Counted from the stretch's first letter, positions 7,047 to 16,143 are shown. The stretch: 37,757 nucleotides of DNA from an uncultured Clostridia bacterium (GCA_934271735.1 CAKQSB010000018.1:1-37757), one strand, 5' to 3'. The notes: generated by a model not told the origin, from the sequence alone. Translations and numbers: made by a program.

Positions 7047-7075
7047 TTTACAATTCGTGCTATGTGTGGTATAAT
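7047..7075 (+). promoter_or_regulatory. Promoter of the DUF4116-VWA-MoxR-ABC operon
   Basis: TTTACA (7047-7052), 17 nt, TATAAT (7070-7075) with extended -10 TGG. The leader of about 100 nt contains a small CGCAG/CTGCG hairpin near 7094-7108 and two further CTGCGG copies. Confidence 0.85.
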
Positions 7076-7185
7076 CATCTAATAGATAAAAAACGCAGTC
7101 CGTCTGCGGCTAAAAAATCTGCGGTTTTTAAATTCGGAGAGTTTTAATTCTGCGGGTTTCAATAAGTTTACGGGAGGAATCGATA

Positions 7186-8553
7186 ATGGGAAACACCGGA
7201 AAAGCAATGTCGGCGCGACTGATAAATTCTCTTGCGGAAGACTATAAAACCAACCGCGATCTTCAGTCCGACAGAGAGCTTACTTTAAAGCTCGTCGAAA
7301 AAAGACCCGAGTTATACGAATTCGCGTCCGATGAAAACAAAGCCGATAAGGAAATCGCCGAAACCTGTTTCAAAAGCGACGGACGGCTTATCCGTTTCGC
7401 GCCGGAAAGCATAAGATCCGACCCGGAAGTCGCTCTTATCGCGGCGACCGATTACCCTCTTTGCATTGCTTTCCTTACGGGCGAGGCTGCCGAAAGCAAG
7501 AAAGTCGCGATGGTCGTTGCCGAAAGCGGCGGCTCCGCTATCGAAATGCTTCCGAAGAAATTTTTCTCGGATAAGGACATAGCCCGCGCCGCCGTGAGCA
7601 AAAACGCGCGTAACATACGTTTTTTCACAGATGACGTCAGAGCGGATGAATCGGTTTGTCTCGCCGCGCTCGCTCAGGACAGAACGGTTTGCGCTTATTT
7701 TTCAAACGACGCGTTTTCGAGCGATAAGGTTTTCGAAAAATCGGTAAGGGCGGACAGGGGAGTTATCAGTCCCAACACACTTTCGAACGATATGCCGCCG
7801 GGGCTGTTCGAAAAAATAGCCGAGAAAAAAATGACGGTGAGGCTCACCTCTCAGAAACTCGATCTTTTAACCATAGATTATGAAAAACTTTACGCCGTTT
7901 TGCGCATTTGCGACGGCAACGTTATAAGGAAAAAAGAACTTCTGGCGCGCGTCGTGGAAAAGGACGACAAAAAATGCGCCGAGCTTTTATGCAAAAAGTT
8001 TTCCGTGCCGCCGCAGATTGTAAAGGACATTCTGCCTTATGCCGTTCAGCACAGAAAAATGCGCGTTCTACCTTATCTTATGTCCTATATGAACTCCAAA
8101 AACGTGGGTGAAAGAGAGGAAAGGGAGAAGATTGTAAGAGGTCTGAAGCGCAATTCCCCAAAAGCCGTACAGACCCTTTTCGATTCCGTTTCGGAATATA
8201 AAAACGACAGAGAAGTCATCGCGCTTTGCGCTAAGGTGGACGGCTCGGTTTTGAAACTTATTCAGGATTCGCCGCTTTTTCACGACCCCGAAATAGTTAC
8301 CGACTGCGTTAAAAGTTACGTCGTGAAAAACGCCGACAAACCGTTCGTGCAGTGGTTTACGGACGCGAAATTTTCTTACGAAGATCTGAAAATTCTGTGC
8401 CGCAAGGACTGGCGGAATTATTTCGCGCTTGACGAATCTTTAAGAAAGGACCCCGTTTTGTGTCTCGAAGCCGTGCGCTCGGGCATCGGGGTTTACGATA
8501 AAATAGACGAAGATATGAAACAGATACCTATGATAAAAGAGGCGAGAAGATGA
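7186..8553 (+). CDS. DUF4116-type repeat protein, first gene of the MoxR operon
   Basis: The 455-aa soluble protein has no signal peptide. It consists of helical repeats of about 22-25 residues in which a short helix with Ala-x-x-(Cys/Leu) alternates with phrases such as L-I-R-F-A-P and an Asp-x-Glu/Asp-V-A-x-x-A-A start (SDPEVALIAATD, ADESVCLAALAQ, SDKDIARAAVSK). This is the DUF4116 pattern, a probable protein-binding superhelix. Positions 220-330 are a less repetitive helical part. Its stop overlaps the next gene by ATGA, and five genes follow in this way, so it is probably made in fixed ratio with the VWA and MoxR proteins and may be their adaptor or substrate-recognition part. GGGAGG lies 8 nt before the ATG. 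Confidence 0.75.
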   Translation: MGNTGKAMSARLINSLAEDYKTNRDLQSDRELTLKLVEKRPELYEFASDENKADKEIAETCFKSDGRLIRFAPESIRSDPEVALIAATDYPLCIAFLTGEAAESKKVAMVVAESGGSAIEMLPKKFFSDKDIARAAVSKNARNIRFFTDDVRADESVCLAALAQDRTVCAYFSNDAFSSDKVFEKSVRADRGVISPNTLSNDMPPGLFEKIAEKKMTVRLTSQKLDLLTIDYEKLYAVLRICDGNVIRKKELLARVVEKDDKKCAELLCKKFSVPPQIVKDILPYAVQHRKMRVLPYLMSYMNSKNVGEREEREKIVRGLKRNSPKAVQTLFDSVSEYKNDREVIALCAKVDGSVLKLIQDSPLFHDPEIVTDCVKSYVVKNADKPFVQWFTDAKFSYEDLKILCRKDWRNYFALDESLRKDPVLCLEAVRSGIGVYDKIDEDMKQIPMIKEARR

Positions 8554-9875
8554 GCGGACTTACCGAAAGCGCGAACGAAGTTTTAAAGCTCGGCGTGGTG
8601 TCGTTCGGCGCGTCTTTTTCATACCTTTCTTACGCCGTCGGCAAAGCCGAACCTTCCGTGACCGAAGAAAAACCTTTTTGTTACACGGACGGCAAAGGCA
8701 TATATTTCGGCGAGAAGCAGCTTTTGTTCCAGACGGCGGCGCGCGGCGCGGAACTTATCGTTTTAGGGCTTTGTCACACCGTTTTGCACGACCTGTTTCT
8801 GCACCCGTTCAAAGCCGACGGAAAAGACGCTTTGCTATACGATACCGCGTGCGACGTAACCGTTGCATACTACACCGACGAACTTAACGTTCCGTTCGGC
8901 GACAGAAGAAACATCGAATACAGAAAACGCCTCTATAAGTCGATTATCGATAAATTCGGAGGGGTAACGGAAAGTTTTTGTTCGGCGTATCTCAAAGAGA
9001 AAAGCAAAGAAGAACTCGAACAGATCTCGACTGTTTTCAAGGTTTGCGACCATTTTAAGTGGCATAGAGGTAGCGGCGGCGAAGGCGGCGGTTCGGGCGA
9101 TAACGATAATCAGGACGATGACGGCGAAAACAAAAACGCCGAAAAGCAGTGGATAGAGATTTCCAAAATTATTCTGCCCAAGCTCGGGAAAGATCAGAGA
9201 GAACTTTCGAGAAAACTCGAAAACATAGTAGGCGGCAAGAGGGATTACCGTAAGCTTTTGGAAAGATTTATAAAATCGAGCGAAAGGAAAACCCCGAGCG
9301 AGGATTTCGATTATATTTTTTATTGTTACGGTTTAAGTCTTTATAAAAACGTACCTCTTATCGAACGGCTCGAAACGAGCGACGCGAAAGATTATTCGCA
9401 AGTGGTCGTCGCGATAGACGTTTCGGGAAGCACCGCGGGCGAACCCGTGGAAATATTTTTAAAAGAGGTTTATTCCATCTGTTCGCAGATATCGGAAAAA
9501 GATAAACTGCGGCTCAGGATAATTCAGTGCGACAACGAAATCCGTTCGGACGAAATCATAAACGGCGACGAGGATTTCAAAAACAAAATGAAGGAATTCA
9601 AGCTCGAAGGGGGCGGCGGAACGGATTTCAGACCCGTTTTCGACAGGCTTGCCGCCGATAAAAAGCGGGGCGCGAAAATAAGAGCGTTGCTTTATTTTAC
9701 AGACGGCTACGGAACGTTTCCCACGGAGAATCCCGATTTTAAAGTATGTTTTCTTTTATACGGCGAGAATGCGGAAGATATGAAAGTGCCGTATTTTGCT
9801 TATAAAATCGTTCTGGGCGACGATGATTTATCTTGCCCGGCGGTAAGCCCCGCAAACAAAAAGGAGGAGTTATGA
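8550..9875 (+). CDS. VWA-like protein with DUF2201-type N-terminal domain
   Basis: The 441-aa protein resembles the DUF2201 family: an N-terminal metallopeptidase-like domain, an acidic Gly/Asp/Asn linker (about 172-195) and a C-terminal von Willebrand A domain. The VWA metal site is complete: Asp290-x-Ser292-x-Ser294 (DVSGST), Thr358 in GGGGTDF and Asp385 in TDGYG. In the N-terminal domain His76, His80 and His85 form HTVLHDLFLH; the Glu that normally follows the first His is Thr77, so proteolysis is doubtful. VWA proteins of this kind act as adaptors for MoxR-type AAA+ ATPases, and one follows directly, with an ATGA overlap on both sides. Confidence 0.85.
   Translation: MSGLTESANEVLKLGVVSFGASFSYLSYAVGKAEPSVTEEKPFCYTDGKGIYFGEKQLLFQTAARGAELIVLGLCHTVLHDLFLHPFKADGKDALLYDTACDVTVAYYTDELNVPFGDRRNIEYRKRLYKSIIDKFGGVTESFCSAYLKEKSKEELEQISTVFKVCDHFKWHRGSGGEGGGSGDNDNQDDDGENKNAEKQWIEISKIILPKLGKDQRELSRKLENIVGGKRDYRKLLERFIKSSERKTPSEDFDYIFYCYGLSLYKNVPLIERLETSDAKDYSQVVVAIDVSGSTAGEPVEIFLKEVYSICSQISEKDKLRLRIIQCDNEIRSDEIINGDEDFKNKMKEFKLEGGGGTDFRPVFDRLAADKKRGAKIRALLYFTDGYGTFPTENPDFKVCFLLYGENAEDMKVPYFAYKIVLGDDDLSCPAVSPANKKEEL
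8935..8947 (+). repeat. Copy 1 of the repeated 12/13-mer
   Basis: ATAAGTCGATTAT inside the VWA gene, read there as Tyr-Lys-Ser-Ile-Ile. Confidence 0.7.
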
Positions 9876-11278
9876 ACATTCTCGAAGCTAAAAACGAAAT
9901 CAAAAACACAATAAAAATATATCTTGCGAAAGACGCGAACGGCAATTACGAGATTCCCGTCGAACGCCAGCGCCCGACCCTTCTTATCGGCGCGCCGGGA
10001 ATAGGCAAAACGGCGATAATGAGCAAAATCGCCGCCGAACTCGACATAGGCTTTTTAGGTTACACGATAACTCACCACACCCGTCAGTCCGCGATAGGTC
10101 TGCCGTTCATTTCCAAAAAGACTTTCGGCGGAAAGGAATATTCGGTTACGGAATACACTATGAGCGAAATCGTAGCCGAGGTTTACGAAGCAATCGAATC
10201 TCAGGGTAAAAAAGAGGGAATTTTGTTTATCGACGAAATAAACTGCGTTTCCGAGACTCTTGCGCCCGCGATGCTCGAGCTTTTGCAGCACAAAAAATTC
10301 GGCACGCATAAAATTCCCGACGGCTGGATTTTAACCGCCGCGGGCAACCCCGAGGAATTCAACAAATCGGTAAACGAACTCGATATGGTAACGCTCGACC
10401 GCGTAAAAAAACTCGACGTAGAACCGGATTACGAGGCTTTCAAAACTTACGCTTTGAATTCGGGCGTACACAGCGCGATTGTGGGATTTTTGTCGCTTAA
10501 CAGCAACTATTTGTTCGCGGCGCAGAAAAATCCCGACGGAATAGAACTCGTAACTCCGAGAAGCTGGGAAGATTTATCTTACGCGATTTACGAGTACGAA
10601 AAACTTTCCATTCCCGTAAATATGACGCTTATAAGCGGGTATATTCAAAGCCCGAAGATAGCGAGCGAGTTCGCGGGGTACTACGCGATTTTCCTTAAAT
10701 TCGGAATAATCGTTTCGGGCGACGAAGTGGAGAACGGCAGCCTTGAAAGAATAGATCTTACGGGCAGCAATTTCGAGGAAAAATTCGCGCTTTCCGAAAT
10801 TCTCCGCGCCAAAGCCGTGAAGATAGCCGACAAAGTTATGGCTAAAGCCGAAGCGGCGGAAGAGGCTACGAAAACGGCGACGTCCGGCAATGCGAAAAAA
10901 GGCATAGAGGAGCTTTTGAGGAAATACAAATCGGGAACGCTCGGCAGATACAGAAAATCGGAGTACAGAACGGTTATAAACGGACTTTCCGAGAACGACC
11001 CCGAGAAATTTGCCAAGGAATATTCGGAAACTTGCGAAAAATACGGCGCAAGCCACGTTCAAAAAATCGAAAACGTGCTTAGTTTCGCCGAAAAATCGCT
11101 CGGCAAAGGGCAGGAGCTTACTTCTTCGGTGACTTCGATGCTTTCAAGCGAAAACTTCGTCAATTTCATCGCCCGTTTCGGTTGCCCGAAATTTTACGAG
11201 CTTGACAGCGAGCTTCTGCTTGGCGGTGAAGATAAAGCAAGAGAAATCGCCAAAAAAGCGATGAAAGGAATCAAATGA
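9872..11278 (+). CDS. MoxR-type AAA+ ATPase
   Basis: The 468-aa ATPase has Walker A GAPGIGKT near residues 40-47, Walker B ILFIDEIN, sensor 1 in TAAGNPEEFN and an arginine in LDRVKKL that fits the AAA+ finger position. The pre-sensor insert and the pairing with a VWA gene fit the MoxR branch. MoxR ATPases act as chaperone-like remodelers on metal-cofactor enzymes or membrane complexes with a VWA partner. The C-terminal third (about 330-468) is a helical extension with no recognised domain. The start at 9872 is set by GGAGG 4-5 nt upstream and an ATGA overlap; an ATG 39 nt earlier lacks both. Confidence 0.88.
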   Translation: MNILEAKNEIKNTIKIYLAKDANGNYEIPVERQRPTLLIGAPGIGKTAIMSKIAAELDIGFLGYTITHHTRQSAIGLPFISKKTFGGKEYSVTEYTMSEIVAEVYEAIESQGKKEGILFIDEINCVSETLAPAMLELLQHKKFGTHKIPDGWILTAAGNPEEFNKSVNELDMVTLDRVKKLDVEPDYEAFKTYALNSGVHSAIVGFLSLNSNYLFAAQKNPDGIELVTPRSWEDLSYAIYEYEKLSIPVNMTLISGYIQSPKIASEFAGYYAIFLKFGIIVSGDEVENGSLERIDLTGSNFEEKFALSEILRAKAVKIADKVMAKAEAAEEATKTATSGNAKKGIEELLRKYKSGTLGRYRKSEYRTVINGLSENDPEKFAKEYSETCEKYGASHVQKIENVLSFAEKSLGKGQELTSSVTSMLSSENFVNFIARFGCPKFYELDSELLLGGEDKAREIAKKAMKGIK

Positions 11279-13065
11279 GCAAACTTGTTTCAAACGTAAA
11301 GAAGTACAGAAAAGAATGTATTCTTGCGCCGCTGTGCAAGCTTACGGAAGCTCTTTTCGAGCTTCTCGTTCCCCTTTTCGTTGCGGATATCATTAACAAC
11401 GGCATAGGCGGCGGAGATACGAAGAGAATTATAACCGACGCCCTGATTATGGTCGGGCTTGCGATCTTCGGGTTCGGGTTTTCCGTTCTGGGGCAGTTCT
11501 TCTCGGCAAAAGCCGCGACGGGCTTTTCATCGGAAACGCGTTCGCAGCTTTATAAAAAATTACTGTCTTCGCCCCTTTCCGAAACGGACAAAATGGGCGT
11601 ATCCACGATGATAACCCGTATGACAAGCGATATAAACCAGATGCAGAGCGGGCTTAACATTGCGTTAAGGCTGCTTTTGCGTTCGCCGTTCGTCGTTGCG
11701 GGCGCGTTTGTGTGCGCCTTTCTTATCGATAAGCGCATATCCCTTATTTTCCTTGCAACCATTCTCGTTCTGTCGCTCGCCGTCGTTATAATAATGAAAG
11801 CGACGATGCCGAAATACGTCAAAGCGCAGAAACTTTTAGACGACGTTGCGCTTTCGGCAAGAGAAAATCTCACGGGCGTGAGAGTTATAAGAGCGTTCGG
11901 CGCGGAAGAGGACGAAATTTCGGCGTATTCCGAAAAGAACGCGGCTTACGAAAAATTCCAGAATTTCGCGGGCGCGATTTCTTCTCTTTTAAATCCGCTC
12001 ACGTTCACGATAATAAACCTCGCCATAGTCGCGCTTTTGTGGGGCGGGGCGATAAGAGTAAATTCCGGCGCGTTGTCGCAGGGTATGACGGTCGCCTTGT
12101 ACGACTATATGTCGCAGATACTTATCGAGCTTGTGAAGTTCGCAAACCTCGTCGTTTCCGTTTCCCGCGCGCTCGCATCGGCAAAACGCGTGCAGACGGC
12201 TCTCGATATGCCGTCCGAAACGGAGAATACTTTAAGCGAAGAAAGTTCGGACGCATATATCGAATTCAGAAACGTAAACGTTAAGTACGCCGACGGCGGA
12301 GTGGGCGTTAAAAACGTAAACTTCAAGATTAAAAAAGGCGAAACGATAGGCATAATCGGCGGAACGGGCAGCGGAAAATCGACCGTGGTCAACCTTTTGC
12401 CCCGCCTTTACGACGCAAGCTCGGGTACGGTTTTCCTCGAGGGAAAGGACGTTAAGAGCTATTCTTTGAAAGAACTCAGAAAAAAAATCGGCTCGGTTTT
12501 GCAAAAGCCCGCCATTTTCAAAGGAACTATTCGTTCCAACGTTCTGCCTCTTTCCGATAAGGACGAGGAAACGCTTTGTGCAGCCATAGAATCGGCGCAG
12601 GCGGCGGACGTAGTCGCGGCGAAAGAAAACGGCTACGATTCCGCTTTAGAACAAAACGGCAGAAACCTTTCGGGCGGGCAGAAACAGAGAATTTCCATCG
12701 CGAGGGCGATTGCGAAACATCCGGACGTGCTTATTTTGGACGACAGCTCGTCCGCGCTCGACTATCTCACCGATTTAAAACTCAGAAGGGCGATAAAGTC
12801 GCTCGGCTATCCCGTAACCGCGATAATCGTTTCGCAAAGAGCTTCTTCCGTTGCGGGCGCGGATAAAATAATCGTTATGGACGAGGGCGAAATAGTCGGA
12901 ATAGGTACGGCTGACGAACTCAGAAAGAATTGCCCCGTATTCCGCGAAATCGAAGCTTCTCAAAGCTCGGGTGCGGGCGGAAATGCCGACGCAAACGATA
13001 TCGGCGCAGGCGATACGAATATCGGCGGCTCGGGCAGCGAGGAAAACGGGGAGGCGGTAAAATGA
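11275..13065 (+). CDS. ABC exporter half-transporter, degenerate-site subunit
   Basis: The 596-aa protein has a six-helix exporter domain (about 20-310) and a nucleotide-binding domain. Walker A GGTGSGKST begins at residue 362, the signature LSGGQ at 465. Walker B reads VLILDDSS: Asp490 replaces the catalytic Glu, and the switch His is Gln521 (VSQRAS). This is the pattern of the inactive-site half in heterodimeric exporters such as TM287/288 or BmrCD. The partner is the next gene, which carries the complementary deviations. A Gly/Asn/Asp-rich tail of about 35 residues follows the ATPase domain. It overlaps the MoxR gene by ATGA, which is unusual company for an exporter. The substrate is unknown. 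Confidence 0.92.
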   Translation: MSKLVSNVKKYRKECILAPLCKLTEALFELLVPLFVADIINNGIGGGDTKRIITDALIMVGLAIFGFGFSVLGQFFSAKAATGFSSETRSQLYKKLLSSPLSETDKMGVSTMITRMTSDINQMQSGLNIALRLLLRSPFVVAGAFVCAFLIDKRISLIFLATILVLSLAVVIIMKATMPKYVKAQKLLDDVALSARENLTGVRVIRAFGAEEDEISAYSEKNAAYEKFQNFAGAISSLLNPLTFTIINLAIVALLWGGAIRVNSGALSQGMTVALYDYMSQILIELVKFANLVVSVSRALASAKRVQTALDMPSETENTLSEESSDAYIEFRNVNVKYADGGVGVKNVNFKIKKGETIGIIGGTGSGKSTVVNLLPRLYDASSGTVFLEGKDVKSYSLKELRKKIGSVLQKPAIFKGTIRSNVLPLSDKDEETLCAAIESAQAADVVAAKENGYDSALEQNGRNLSGGQKQRISIARAIAKHPDVLILDDSSSALDYLTDLKLRRAIKSLGYPVTAIIVSQRASSVAGADKIIVMDEGEIVGIGTADELRKNCPVFREIEASQSSGAGGNADANDIGAGDTNIGGSGSEENGEAVK

Positions 13066-14822
13066 AAAAAATACGTAATAAAACCAAATCCGGCGTTATA
13101 AAAAGACTTTGGAAATACGCTTCGAAATATCGCGCGGCGTTTCTGATTTCGCTCGTCGCGTCGGCGGTTTACGTTGCGTTCTCGCTCGTTCTGCCCATAA
13201 TTTTCGGTAAAGCGACCGATCTTATCGTCGGCAAAGACAACGTGGGTTTTAACGACCTTTACAAATTGTTTATTTACGCCGCGTGCGCGGCTGTCGGGGC
13301 GGGCTTAAGTCAGTACGTAACCGAAGTAATCTGCAACAAAATTTCCAACGGCATAACGGCGAAAATCCGCGACGACGTGTTCAAAAAACTGCAAAACGTA
13401 CCCTTGAAATACCTCGACGGGCGTTCCACGGGCGACCTTCTGAGCGTGGAAATCGGCGATGCGGACAAGCTTGCGGACGGTCTCCTTCTCGGGTTTTCGA
13501 GATTTTTCACGGGGATAATTACTATTATAGGCACGCTTGTGTTTATGTTCGTCATAAATCCGCTTATCGCGGCGGTCGTGGCGGTTTTAACCCCGCTGTC
13601 GCTTCTCACGGCGAAGTTTATAACGGGCAGAACTTACGGGCTTTTCAAAGCTCAGTCCAAACTCATAGGCGAGCAGTCCTCGCTCGTGGAGGAAACCCTT
13701 TCCAACCTTCCTACGGTTAAAGCTTATATGGCGGAGGAGGTGAACGGAAAGAAGTTCGACGAGCTTAACGACGAACTTAAAAAGACGTCGTTTAAGGCAG
13801 TGTTTTATTCCTCGCTCACCAACCCGTCTACGAGAATAATAAACGCTATAGTGTACGCCGCCGTGGCTCTTACGGGCGCGCTCCTCGCGGTTAAAGCAAC
13901 CCCGGGGACGATTTTCGCGGTGACGGCGGGCGAAATTCTTTCGCTGCTCAGTTACGCGAACAGATACACCAAACCCTTTAACGAAATCACTTCCGTTTTA
14001 ACCGAGCTTACGAGCGCGAAAGCCTCCGCAGCGAGACTTTTCGAGATTCTCGACGAGGACGACGAGGTTGTTTACGCGAACGAGAGAAAGGCGGAAAAGC
14101 TCGAGGGAAACGTGGATATAGACGACGTGAGCTTTTCTTACGTTCCCGATAAAAAACTTATCGAGCATTTCAATCTTTCCGTCAAAAAAGGCACGAGGGT
14201 GGCAATAGTCGGACCGACGGGCTGCGGAAAAACCACGCTTATCAATCTTATAATGAGGTTTTACGACGTGAATTCGGGCGAAATCCGATTCGACGGCGTT
14301 CCCGTTACGGAATATGAAAGACGTTCGCTCCGCGCGAATATCGGTATGGTTTTGCAGGAAACCTGGATAAGAAAGGCGAGCGTTTACGATAATGTTAAAA
14401 TAGGCAAAAAGGACGCGACGAAAGAAGAGGTGGAAAGAGCCTGCAAACTCGCTCGCGCCCACGGGTTTATCACAAGACTCGACGGCGGCTACGACGCGAT
14501 CATAGGCGAGGACGGGCTTTCCGCGGGACAGAAACAGCTTATCTGCATAGCGAGAGTTATGCTCGTTCTGCCGCCCGTACTTATTCTGGACGAAGCTACT
14601 TCTTCGATAGATACCCGTACGGAAATGAAAATTTCCGAGGCGTTCGAAATTCTTATGAACGGGAAAACGAGCTTTATCGTCGCGCACAGACTTTCCACGA
14701 TAAAAAGCGCGGACGTTATCCTCGTTATGAAAAACGGAAACGTTATCGAGCAGGGCAGTCACGAAGAACTTATCGAAAAACACGGGTTTTATTACGAACT
14801 GTATAATGCCAGACAAGAATAA
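13062..14822 (+). CDS. ABC exporter half-transporter, catalytic-Glu subunit
   Basis: The 586-aa protein has six predicted membrane helices and an ATPase domain: Walker A GPTGCGKTT from residue 384, Walker B LILDEATS with catalytic Glu511, switch His542 (VAHRLS). Its signature is LSAGQ (486-490) rather than LSGGQ. In heterodimeric exporters the degenerate ATP site is made from the Walker motifs of one half and the altered signature of the other, so this gene and the preceding one form a matched pair. The start at 13062 overlaps the previous stop by ATGA. The last codons and stop lie inside the left arm of the 14807-15083 element, so the C-terminal Ala-Arg-Gln-Glu may come from an insertion. 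Confidence 0.92.
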   Translation: MKKIRNKTKSGVIKRLWKYASKYRAAFLISLVASAVYVAFSLVLPIIFGKATDLIVGKDNVGFNDLYKLFIYAACAAVGAGLSQYVTEVICNKISNGITAKIRDDVFKKLQNVPLKYLDGRSTGDLLSVEIGDADKLADGLLLGFSRFFTGIITIIGTLVFMFVINPLIAAVVAVLTPLSLLTAKFITGRTYGLFKAQSKLIGEQSSLVEETLSNLPTVKAYMAEEVNGKKFDELNDELKKTSFKAVFYSSLTNPSTRIINAIVYAAVALTGALLAVKATPGTIFAVTAGEILSLLSYANRYTKPFNEITSVLTELTSAKASAARLFEILDEDDEVVYANERKAEKLEGNVDIDDVSFSYVPDKKLIEHFNLSVKKGTRVAIVGPTGCGKTTLINLIMRFYDVNSGEIRFDGVPVTEYERRSLRANIGMVLQETWIRKASVYDNVKIGKKDATKEEVERACKLARAHGFITRLDGGYDAIIGEDGLSAGQKQLICIARVMLVLPPVLILDEATSSIDTRTEMKISEAFEILMNGKTSFIVAHRLSTIKSADVILVMKNGNVIEQGSHEELIEKHGFYYELYNARQE

Positions 14823-15083
14823 TCCGAACCATGGTCTGGTGGCGTATTTTTGACTAATACTTCGTTACGCTCGCGGCTTATACGTCAAGTATTAACCCGT
14901 TCGCGTGCCTTGTCTTAGCCTAAAAATCCGCCGCCAGACTTGCCCGCAACCAAAACACCGATATTTTTGATGATTTTTGGTAAAGGCGAGTGCAGACGTA
15001 CTTACCGTACTTCAAACGAGAATTTGCCAAAAAGCGCGGAAATAACGGCGTTTTGGCAAGGTTTGTATTATTCTTGTCTGGCA
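14807..15083. mobile_element. 277-bp MITE-like structured inverted-repeat element
   Basis: Perfect 17-bp terminal repeats (TGCCAGACAAGAATAAT at 14807-14823 and its complement at 15067-15083) enclose a sequence without a gene. TAA occurs directly outside each end (14804-14806 and 15084-15086), a possible 3-bp target duplication. Inside are two nested arms: 14834-14851 with 14922-14939 (16 of 18 paired), containing TAATACTT/AAGTATTA (14855-14862, 14887-14894); and 14950-14960 with 15046-15056, containing 14974-14984 with 15023-15033. It could be a miniature transposable element or a structured RNA or terminator. It fills the whole gap between the ABC genes and the aro operon. Confidence 0.6.
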
Positions 15084-15138
15084 TAAGTCAGTATGCGGGC
15101 TGATTATTCGGCGCGAAAATTAAACAATGGAGACTATT

Positions 15139-16143
15139 ATGATTATCACGGTAAAAAACGGCGCGGACGAAAAAGAGCTGGACAATCTTCTCGCCTGGCT
15201 CGGAAAACAAGGCGTTTCGGTAAACGTCGAGCCAAACGCGGGAAGAATTGTGATAGGCGTTTTCGGGAACGTTTCGGAAATCGACGAAGACCTTTTGAAA
15301 TCTATGGAAATCGTCGAAAGCGTTACGAGAGTTACCGAAAAATACAAGCTTACGAACAGAAAATTTCATCCCGAAAATACCGTCGTTCCCGTCGGGGATA
15401 AAACGATCGGCGGGGAAAATTATGCGTTTATCGCAGGTCCTTGCTCGGTCGAGAGCGAAAAACAGATTATAGGCATCGCCGAAGCCGTTAAAAAATGCGG
15501 CGCGGTCGCTCTTCGCGGCGGGGCGTTCAAGCCGAGGACTTCGCCTTACGATTTTCAGGGGCTTAAATCCGAGGGGCTTAAACTTCTGAAAAAAGCCAAA
15601 GCCGAAACGGGGCTGCCGATAGTAACCGAAATTATGAGCGTTAAAGCCGTCGACGATTTCGACGGGGTGGATATAATTCAGATAGGCGCGAGGAATATGC
15701 AGAACTTCGAACTTTTGAAGGAAGTCGGGAAACTCGGCGCGCCCGTGCTACTCAAAAGAGGACTTGTCAACACGGTAGACGAGCTTCTTTTAAGCGCGGA
15801 ATACATTATGTCCGAAGGCAATAAGAACGTCATTTTGTGCGAAAGGGGCATAAGAACGTTCGAAACGCTGACGAGAAATACGCTCGATTTGGGCGTTATT
15901 CCGCTTTTGAAAGAACGCACGCATTTGCCCGTAATCGTCGATCCGAGCCACGCTTCGGGGCTTAAACGGCTTGTTAAACCGCTTTCGCTCGCGGCGGCGG
16001 CTGTCGGGGCGGACGGGGTTATGATAGAAGTGCATAACGACCCGATTCATGCGCTTTGTGACGGCGCGCAAGCCGTAACGCCCGAAGAATTTAAGGAAAT
16101 AGTGAATAAAACTTACGGCGTTTTATCCGCCTGTCGGGCGTAA
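15139..16143 (+). CDS. aroF: 3-deoxy-7-phosphoheptulonate synthase, type I-beta with regulatory domain
   Basis: The 334-aa enzyme condenses phosphoenolpyruvate and erythrose 4-phosphate to DAHP, the first shikimate step. Residues 1 to about 80 form the ferredoxin-like domain (MIITVKNG start) that in Thermotoga-type enzymes binds Tyr or Phe for feedback control. The barrel follows with AGPCSVES, LRGGAFKPRTSPYDFQG, GARNMQNF, CERGIRTFE and VDPSHASGLK, which hold the metal ligands and phosphate-binding residues. The start at 15139 has GGAG 6 nt upstream; an in-frame ATG 12 nt earlier overlaps that site. It is the first gene of the aro operon, but no good promoter is visible in the 55 bp between it and the inverted-repeat element. 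Confidence 0.95.
   Translation: MIITVKNGADEKELDNLLAWLGKQGVSVNVEPNAGRIVIGVFGNVSEIDEDLLKSMEIVESVTRVTEKYKLTNRKFHPENTVVPVGDKTIGGENYAFIAGPCSVESEKQIIGIAEAVKKCGAVALRGGAFKPRTSPYDFQGLKSEGLKLLKKAKAETGLPIVTEIMSVKAVDDFDGVDIIQIGARNMQNFELLKEVGKLGAPVLLKRGLVNTVDELLLSAEYIMSEGNKNVILCERGIRTFETLTRNTLDLGVIPLLKERTHLPVIVDPSHASGLKRLVKPLSLAAAAVGADGVMIEVHNDPIHALCDGAQAVTPEEFKEIVNKTYGVLSACRA

Noticed and set aside
7186..11278. Assigning the operon to the published VWA-MoxR ternary conflict systems
   Set aside because: The DUF4116 protein does not show an effector domain that I can recognise, so naming it as such would be guesswork.
15084..15138. T-box or attenuator leader before aroF
   Set aside because: Only 55 bp are available, without a leader peptide, T-box motif or terminator hairpin.
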